Assembly (NCBI GenBank): GCA_016840125.1
Contig: JAEOSY010000317.1
Coordinates: 1-10,650 of the forward strand
From: Candidatus Helarchaeota archaeon
GTDB lineage: Archaea; Asgardarchaeota; Lokiarchaeia; Helarchaeales; HEL-GB-A
DNA length: 10,650 nt
Direction: 5' to 3'
Position numbers and translations under genes: made by a program. Below are positions 7,401-10,650 of this stretch, piece by piece. Below the pieces are notes generated by a model that saw nothing but the letters and a program-made list of their open reading frames with translations, did no database searches and was not told where the DNA came from. How positions within the stretch are numbered: the first letter of the stretch is position 1; every line of letters starts with the position of its first letter.

Positions 7401-8753
7401 ATTGATTATGGGTTAAATATGTCATCCCAATTCAGCGTATTAGGCGCTTATTTGGAAGAATATAATTTGACTCACTTAAAAGATAATAACATTTTCGCAG
7501 ACAATTATATTTCATCTGCAGAAGAGGAATTTGTGGAGGAGATTGACGATTCACCATTACTGTGGACACCCGAATATTTCATTGAGTTCTTTTTTTCAAA
7601 TACTACAAGGAGGACTACAACTACAAGTTACACAGTGGAATTTCACCAAGAGCATTTCTTTTGCTGGGATTTTGCACTCTCATTAAAGGCAGGAATTGCA
7701 TCTATTAAGGTAATGACGGCAAGTGGAAAAATTGGGATGAATTTTGATTTTTCATCAACTACCACATCTATTACGGCAACAGTGGAAAATAAGGAGATTA
7801 AATGTCATTTGGAGGATGATGACGGAATACCTATTGGGGAACATGACCAATTTTTGGTTCACATCTACAAAGATTTACGGTACAATACTTTCGGATATAT
7901 AATTGATGAAAACTACACTTATACATCTCGACCATATGAATTTAGAACACAAGATCGTAGATCACCAACTCAATCAGAATTATTCAACTTGAATTACTAC
8001 GTGAGGAATACTTTAGATTTAACATGTGGAACTCTTGATGAGGAAACTGGAATTAGTGGCGTAGAATTTTATTATGATAATGACCCAATTTTTGACGAGG
8101 ACTCAATTCTCATTGGTTATCAAGATTCAGCACTATCAAATAATTCCAATATCTACAATATTCTTTGGGACACTACGGGATTATATGGTACTTATTATTT
8201 ATTTACTATTGTATATGACGGGGCAAGTCCTGTTAGGAATTCTTTAGTTTCTGGCACATCCACAGTGTTTATTGATAACATTCTCCCATCAATTTATCAT
8301 GTTAGAGCTTATGAACCATTCAGAGATGCCATCAACCTTTATGCGTCTGTTTTTGATTCTGATTCGGGGATTGATTATGTCGAATATTGGAAGGGTTCTC
8401 CATCAGATCAAAATAGTGAATTACTGGGAATTAGTTTTGATTCAAGTAGTTCATTCAATTTCATTTGGGCAACAGATCCTGAGGGTTCCGATGATGGTGT
8501 TCATTATGTATATGCGAGGGTATTCGATAGAGCTGGGAATTTGATTGATTCAACAGGAATTGTAATAAATATAGATAATTCGGTGAATTTTAATGGTAAT
8601 TCTAATGATGATACAATTTTAACTTCCACTGTATTAGCGAGCGGGATAATTTCAGCAGGAATCGTTCTTCATGCTATAATTCGTAGAACACAAATGCCAC
8701 GTACTTCAATAAAACTAAAAGAATTTAGAAAGAAATTAAATTTAAACGATTAA
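4497..8753 (+). CDS. Giant NHL-repeat, Ig-like, membrane-anchored surface protein (1418 aa)
   Basis: Hydrophobic residues about 10-33 form a signal peptide or anchor. Six NHL-type repeats follow at about 128-168, 180-218, 223-266, 270-313, 318-359 and 361-401, each with the pattern P.GIAIN.SGHVYV.D..N.RIQVF..DG.F. Six repeats make one complete propeller, commonly a binding surface. Residues about 402-1150 are beta-rich and not assigned to a family; they include IGPGRGDLYYG (919-929) and an acidic block LEDDD (1105-1109) followed by YKDLRYNTFGYI. Two Ig-like beta-sandwich domains, each with a GI..VEYY-type strand, occupy about 1165-1257 and 1258-1365. A helix at about 1374-1395 and a 23-residue basic tail anchor the protein with the bulk outside. 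More than thirty N-x-S/T sequons suggest heavy N-glycosylation. The gene is visibly more AT-rich than the dehydratase and GTPase genes. Ligand unknown; adhesion or surface recognition is inference. Confidence 0.85.
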   Translation: MNHIKKISNITLIIGLILLLFIGNFLILFSIVTSQVENYIQKGDLMFNEDSWIQVEHILNGTQIGDFNETSLLNIDEEYHIINSTEVGGVQKVAVEYNYNFSNFHKQGIKSINLNYSSNAYTTPPDFLFEWGIEGGYVMNPRGITVNDSGYIFVSDPFNDSVQVFKPDGTHIMNLEEKSGISLNDPSGITVNSSNYIYVAEQGEMGINPRVRIFKPGGEFITQFGSWGTGDGEFLRPMGIAINSTGHVYIGDADKNGIQVFSPNGDFLFKFGVPIGSDGDITRPWSVAINQTDHVYVLSSNTFIKVFTPDGKFINSWDSRDVNASKLHYILDIEIDPLGFVHIIDERNDRIRVYTSDGNYLYGWGTEGTGEGQFISPWAIAINNSGHIYVTDLGNQRIQVFRGLGLLNTRISFYNYSSDTWRLVLNETGIGPLNCDLIKHQNLSHFFNNGCILKIKVEITNFTNLLWFICFINQLYLNVSPYAYYLDIFYHLENGKYIPPGIIQLSEEKDFNISLRYRTRIGPYYDSWTNSSFYFKINQDLWKGPYHLSSDYGHITSNFVIRKDNYTTNDDLFYYLQFNQFDEESRPLQNYYWTQDGIKYNASEARSCAFHKRVSSVLYQLTLNYSVWYKAQVETKIATDQGYNTTLHPWIPITNTNISLNFNNLTGLQRNFSVDCNEEPKIAHIIEEESKKIPSINDSSFNLSHQVQSPFILSLNMSVLNISIPEICFDSVFENRNLMFTRSMLNLTFNGIESFPNFHRKVMKFSSDNAIIRFDCFTGIMVHFECWDDTVNSSQIITFTLIDNNQSYPINLDVDKRNEIVDEGFFIIPNYLLEIIYDPPGDHSFSSYTAGSKVTKGFSFESKSSSGYFVESQFTIFCIGTGMDMSSQSHSSEEYDVEVELMYEKTLTSSLNSENAELIGPGRGDLYYGAGLIIQYFILMDNYYIVINDTDPINGHLDDKKIWENGSRIDYGLNMSSQFSVLGAYLEEYNLTHLKDNNIFADNYISSAEEEFVEEIDDSPLLWTPEYFIEFFFSNTTRRTTTTSYTVEFHQEHFFCWDFALSLKAGIASIKVMTASGKIGMNFDFSSTTTSITATVENKEIKCHLEDDDGIPIGEHDQFLVHIYKDLRYNTFGYIIDENYTYTSRPYEFRTQDRRSPTQSELFNLNYYVRNTLDLTCGTLDEETGISGVEFYYDNDPIFDEDSILIGYQDSALSNNSNIYNILWDTTGLYGTYYLFTIVYDGASPVRNSLVSGTSTVFIDNILPSIYHVRAYEPFRDAINLYASVFDSDSGIDYVEYWKGSPSDQNSELLGISFDSSSSFNFIWATDPEGSDDGVHYVYARVFDRAGNLIDSTGIVINIDNSVNFNGNSNDDTILTSTVLASGIISAGIVLHAIIRRTQMPRTSIKLKEFRKKLNLND

Positions 8754-8774
8754 AAGTAAGATAATTTGAAAAGC

Positions 8775-8781
8775 AAAAAAA
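8775..8781 (-). terminator. Oligo-T terminator after the SDR epimerase gene
   Basis: On the minus strand a T7 run starts four bases after the stop codon at 8788-8786. It lies in a 32-base convergent spacer between this gene and the giant surface protein gene. No hairpin is visible. Confidence 0.5.
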
Positions 8782-8785
8782 CCTT

Positions 8786-9709
8786 TTACTTGGTAAGATT
8801 GGTGAAATAATTATTTACTGCTTCTTTCACCCCATCTTGCCATGGAAAACTGAGTTCAAAGTCAATAAGTTGTTTCAACTTATCACTCGGGAAATGTGCG
8901 CCAAAATAGGAATTGACCATCATGTAGATGTAGTTTTTATCACCCAAATGAGTCAGAATTGAGAGCATAGATTTGCGTTTTATCACTAATGGGACATCCA
9001 AATTCTTAGCAAATTCTCCAACGAATTCCTTCCATGAAACATGATAGTCTGTACAATTGAAGGCATCATTCAGAGGTCCAATATCAAGGATTTTTTTGAG
9101 AATAGACCCGAGATTTTTGATATACAATGTAGAAACTAGGTGGTCTTTCTTTCCTGCAAAATAGAATTTGTCAGCCTTGAGGGCAGAAATGATTGATGGT
9201 GAAAGAAAGGTATCTTTTGCCCCAAGAACCGCAGGCAATCGCAGGATGGTGTAATTTAAACCACTTTCTTCGATATATTTTTCTGCTTTTGCTTTGGAGC
9301 GACCGTAAGCGATCGAAAACCGTCCTTCGTAGCGCTTTGTTTTGGTTTCAGTTCGGTTTTGCCCCATTGCTCTACGTCCATAAACCGAAATCGAACTTAA
9401 ATACAGCAGATGGTTAAAGTCTATATCTTTAGCCCAACTAAGCAGGTTGTTGGTGCCTTCAGCATTTACTGCAAAAAGAAGCTTTTTTGGGGCAGTTTGG
9501 TCAACAATCCCAATGGAATGGATGATGGCATCAAATCGAGTTTGTGGCAAGTTTTGGAATGAAATTGTTTTTGTAATATCTAATTTAACTTCATTTCCAA
9601 TCGGTTCCCGGTCAAAGACGGTGCCAACTACATTGTGGCCATAGGAAATAAAGTAATCTTTCAAGTATCCTCCAATAAACCCATCGGTTCCGGTTATCAG
9701 GAGATCCAT
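8786..9709 (-). CDS. Extended-SDR NAD(P)-dependent epimerase/dehydratase-like protein
   Basis: This is a Rossmann-fold enzyme of the extended short-chain dehydrogenase family, which acts on nucleotide sugars and related substrates. The ATG at 9709 (307 aa) is preferred because it places ITGTDGFIGGYL directly at the N-terminus; an in-frame TTG at 9718 would add three residues. In the longer numbering: glycine motif GTDGFIG 10-16, acidic LDITK 46-50, HSIG 67-70, NAEGTNNLL 85-93, catalytic-type serines in YLSSISVYG 106-114, the YGRSK catalytic pair Y138/K142, LRLPAVLG 159-166 and a C-terminal substrate region with SWKEF at 228-232. The catalytic set is complete. It lies 31 bases after the flavoprotein gene on the same strand, so the two are probably co-transcribed. 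Substrate cannot be named: UDP-sugar epimerase, dTDP-sugar reductase and 3-beta-hydroxysteroid-like members all look alike at this level. Confidence 0.85.
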   Translation of the reverse strand: MDLLITGTDGFIGGYLKDYFISYGHNVVGTVFDREPIGNEVKLDITKTISFQNLPQTRFDAIIHSIGIVDQTAPKKLLFAVNAEGTNNLLSWAKDIDFNHLLYLSSISVYGRRAMGQNRTETKTKRYEGRFSIAYGRSKAKAEKYIEESGLNYTILRLPAVLGAKDTFLSPSIISALKADKFYFAGKKDHLVSTLYIKNLGSILKKILDIGPLNDAFNCTDYHVSWKEFVGEFAKNLDVPLVIKRKSMLSILTHLGDKNYIYMMVNSYFGAHFPSDKLKQLIDFELSFPWQDGVKEAVNNYFTNLTK

Positions 9710-9740
9710 TCTTTTCAAGTTCTTCTTTTTTTTATAGGTT

Positions 9741-10199
9741 TTATCTCGATTTTTTCCCTGTCATTTCATCAATGTTGATTTTAATAACATGTATTTTCTC
9801 CAGCTCAGATGGGAGAAATTCCCAGTGAGACTGACCAGAATATTTTTCCATTAATGAATTTAAAGCCAGTTTTTTTTCCGAGGGATCAGTTATCAAAGAA
9901 GCAGTACCAAAAGCGATGACACTTTTATATTTAACTCCGAAGGCGCATGCCATCTTACCCTGTTTAATTCCAAGCATTTCATCAACTTCGAAACAAATTC
10001 GATTATTTTGTTTGAGGATCTCAAGTTTTTTCCCCTCAGTTGCAGAATGTAAATAAATGGAATTGTTATTATACGCGAAAATCATTGGTACAATATATGG
10101 GGAGTCATTTTGAGAAAAGGCAATCCGACAAGTTTTCGCCTCGTTTAAGATAGCCTCCATTTTGTGGATTTTAGTGATTTCCTTATCTGATCGTCTCAT
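9741..10199 (-). CDS. Nim-type pyridoxamine 5'-phosphate oxidase-related FMN-binding protein
   Basis: This is a small split-barrel flavoprotein of the PNPOx-like superfamily, closest in pattern to NimA-like (nitroimidazole-resistance family) proteins. The ATG at 10199 gives 152 residues starting MRRSDKEI, the usual N-terminus of this group; a GTG at 10208 would add three. Characteristic blocks: MEAILNEAKTCRIAFS (14-29), PYIVPMIFAYNNNSIYLHSATEGKKLEILKQN (34-65), ICFEVDE (68-74), YKSVIAFGTASLI (91-103), EKKLALNSLMEKY (108-120) and the terminal VIKINIDEMTGKKS (138-151). Length is normal for the family. Family members bind FMN or related flavins and reduce small molecules; many are of unknown substrate and the drug-resistance label should not be carried over. 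First gene of a probable operon with the SDR. Confidence 0.88.
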   Translation of the reverse strand: MRRSDKEITKIHKMEAILNEAKTCRIAFSQNDSPYIVPMIFAYNNNSIYLHSATEGKKLEILKQNNRICFEVDEMLGIKQGKMACAFGVKYKSVIAFGTASLITDPSEKKLALNSLMEKYSGQSHWEFLPSELEKIHVIKINIDEMTGKKSR

Positions 10200-10235
10200 A
10201 TGTTTCACTTAGACAGGAGTTCGATTTTAGTATTT

Positions 10236-10261
10236 TCCTATTCACCTAGCCTAGAATAGGA
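10236..10261. promoter_or_regulatory. Dyad TCCTATTC-N10-GAATAGGA, candidate operator
   Basis: Perfect 8-base inverted arms (10236-10243 and 10254-10261) are separated by 10 bases, a spacing of about one and a half turns between centres as expected for a dimeric regulator. It sits between the divergent flavoprotein operon and the FAD oxidoreductase gene. It overlaps the predicted minus-strand start and lies upstream of the plus-strand TATA box. Confidence 0.45.
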
Positions 10262-10270
10262 TCCTTAATA

Positions 10271-10278
10271 CTTTAAAG
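10271..10278. promoter_or_regulatory. Palindromic TATA-like box CTTTAAAG shared by divergent genes
   Basis: CTTTAAAG reads the same on both strands. On the plus strand it predicts a start near 10300, before the ATG at 10333; on the minus strand near 10250, before the ATG at 10199. A second minus-strand option is ATACTAAAA around 10225-10235, which would make the flavoprotein message nearly leaderless. Confidence 0.4.
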
Positions 10279-10332
10279 CCTCTATATCTTTGTTTTAAAA
10301 AAGTCACGAAATTGGTTGGTGTATTGGAAAAG

Positions 10333-10650
10333 ATGCAAGAAACAGATGTCATTATAGTAGGGGCAGGACCGGCAGGGTGTGTCTTCGCGCTAACCCTTAA
10401 TAAAAATATTTCAGTTACTATTCTAGAGAAAAAAGCCAAAGAGGATTTGGGGCATGACTGGTTTGATGGGGTCGACATTAAAAGCATACAGGGTTATGAT
10501 TTTGCTAAATATATCCCGATAATAGGGGAGTCTGCACCCGCTAACTTTTACTCTCCAGATGGTTCTGCAAAGTTAGCGATCCAAATGTCTGGGAGAGTAG
10601 ATGCAGATCGTCTTGTACTGGCAAAAACTCTTGTTGAAGCTATTGAAAAA
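10333..10650 (+). CDS. FAD-dependent oxidoreductase, geranylgeranyl reductase superfamily, 3' partial
   Basis: Only the first 106 residues are inside the window. They begin MQETDVIIVGAGPAGCVFAL, a textbook N-terminal Rossmann motif (G10, G12, G15), followed by VTILEKK with E32 placed to bind the adenosine ribose of FAD. GHDWFDGVD (40-48) and GRVDADRLVLAKTL (87-100) fit the geranylgeranyl reductase/para-hydroxybenzoate hydroxylase fold. In archaea such enzymes saturate the isoprenoid chains of membrane lipids, but many relatives have other substrates, so only the superfamily is called. An in-frame TTG at 10324 is an alternative start; ATG is preferred. The gene is divergent from the flavoprotein/SDR operon. 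Confidence 0.8.
   Translation, partial: MQETDVIIVGAGPAGCVFALTLNKNISVTILEKKAKEDLGHDWFDGVDIKSIQGYDFAKYIPIIGESAPANFYSPDGSAKLAIQMSGRVDADRLVLAKTLVEAIEK

Noticed and set aside
8754..8785. Hairpin terminator between the convergent surface-protein and SDR genes
   Set aside because: AAAAGTAAG and CTTTTACTT look related but are not inverted complements; only the T7 run on the minus strand is supported.
10251..10487. Minus-strand 78-codon frame opposite the FAD oxidoreductase
   Set aside because: It is the antisense shadow of a clear Rossmann-fold gene and has no ribosome binding site or recognisable sequence.

Overview
The window looks archaeal, and an Asgard-type archaeon (Lokiarchaeia/Heimdallarchaeia-like) is the best guess. 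The grounds are AT-rich DNA with TATA-like boxes (TTTATAAA, CTTTAAAG) upstream of genes, oligo-T runs just after stop codons, a Ras/Rab-type small GTPase, a large glycosylation-rich surface protein, and a geranylgeranyl-reductase-type flavoprotein. No rRNA, tRNA, CRISPR array or mobile element is visible, so the assignment rests on gene content and stays moderate.

Layout. (1) 3-1250 (+): a 2-hydroxyacyl-CoA dehydratase/benzoyl-CoA reductase-type Fe-S subunit (HgdB/BcrC-like), cut by the left edge. (2) ~2255-1275 (-): a small GTPase with a C-terminal coiled coil. Its P-loop lies upstream of the first available ATG, so the real gene is about 67 codons longer than an ATG-based call and has no ordinary start codon in frame. 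(3) 2387-4102 (+), divergent from the GTPase across a ~130-bp promoter region: an exported Vps62-like domain followed by about five membrane helices. (4) 4103-4496: a 394-bp regulatory spacer with a terminator, a direct repeat that duplicates a TATA-box element, a stem-loop and a perfect 13-nt dyad. (5) 4497-8753 (+): a 1418-residue membrane-anchored surface protein with a six-bladed NHL propeller, a long unclassified middle, two Ig-like domains and a C-terminal helix with a basic tail. (6) 10199-8786 (-): a probable two-gene operon of a Nim-type FMN-binding flavoprotein and an extended-SDR NAD-dependent epimerase/dehydratase. (7) 10333 to the right edge (+): the start of an FAD-dependent oxidoreductase of the geranylgeranyl reductase superfamily, divergent from the operon across a spacer with a dyad and a palindromic TATA box.

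How the genes may work together. Two of the products are envelope proteins (Vps62-like membrane protein and giant NHL protein), and a cytosolic GTPase is paired head-to-head with the first. The right-hand group is redox and carbohydrate/lipid type (flavoprotein, SDR, FAD reductase) and could serve lipid or glycan modification, but no pathway can be fixed from the sequence. The least conventional part is the GTPase/Vps62-like divergent pair: the GTPase has altered G2 and G3 motifs, a non-standard start and an unclassified coiled-coil extension.
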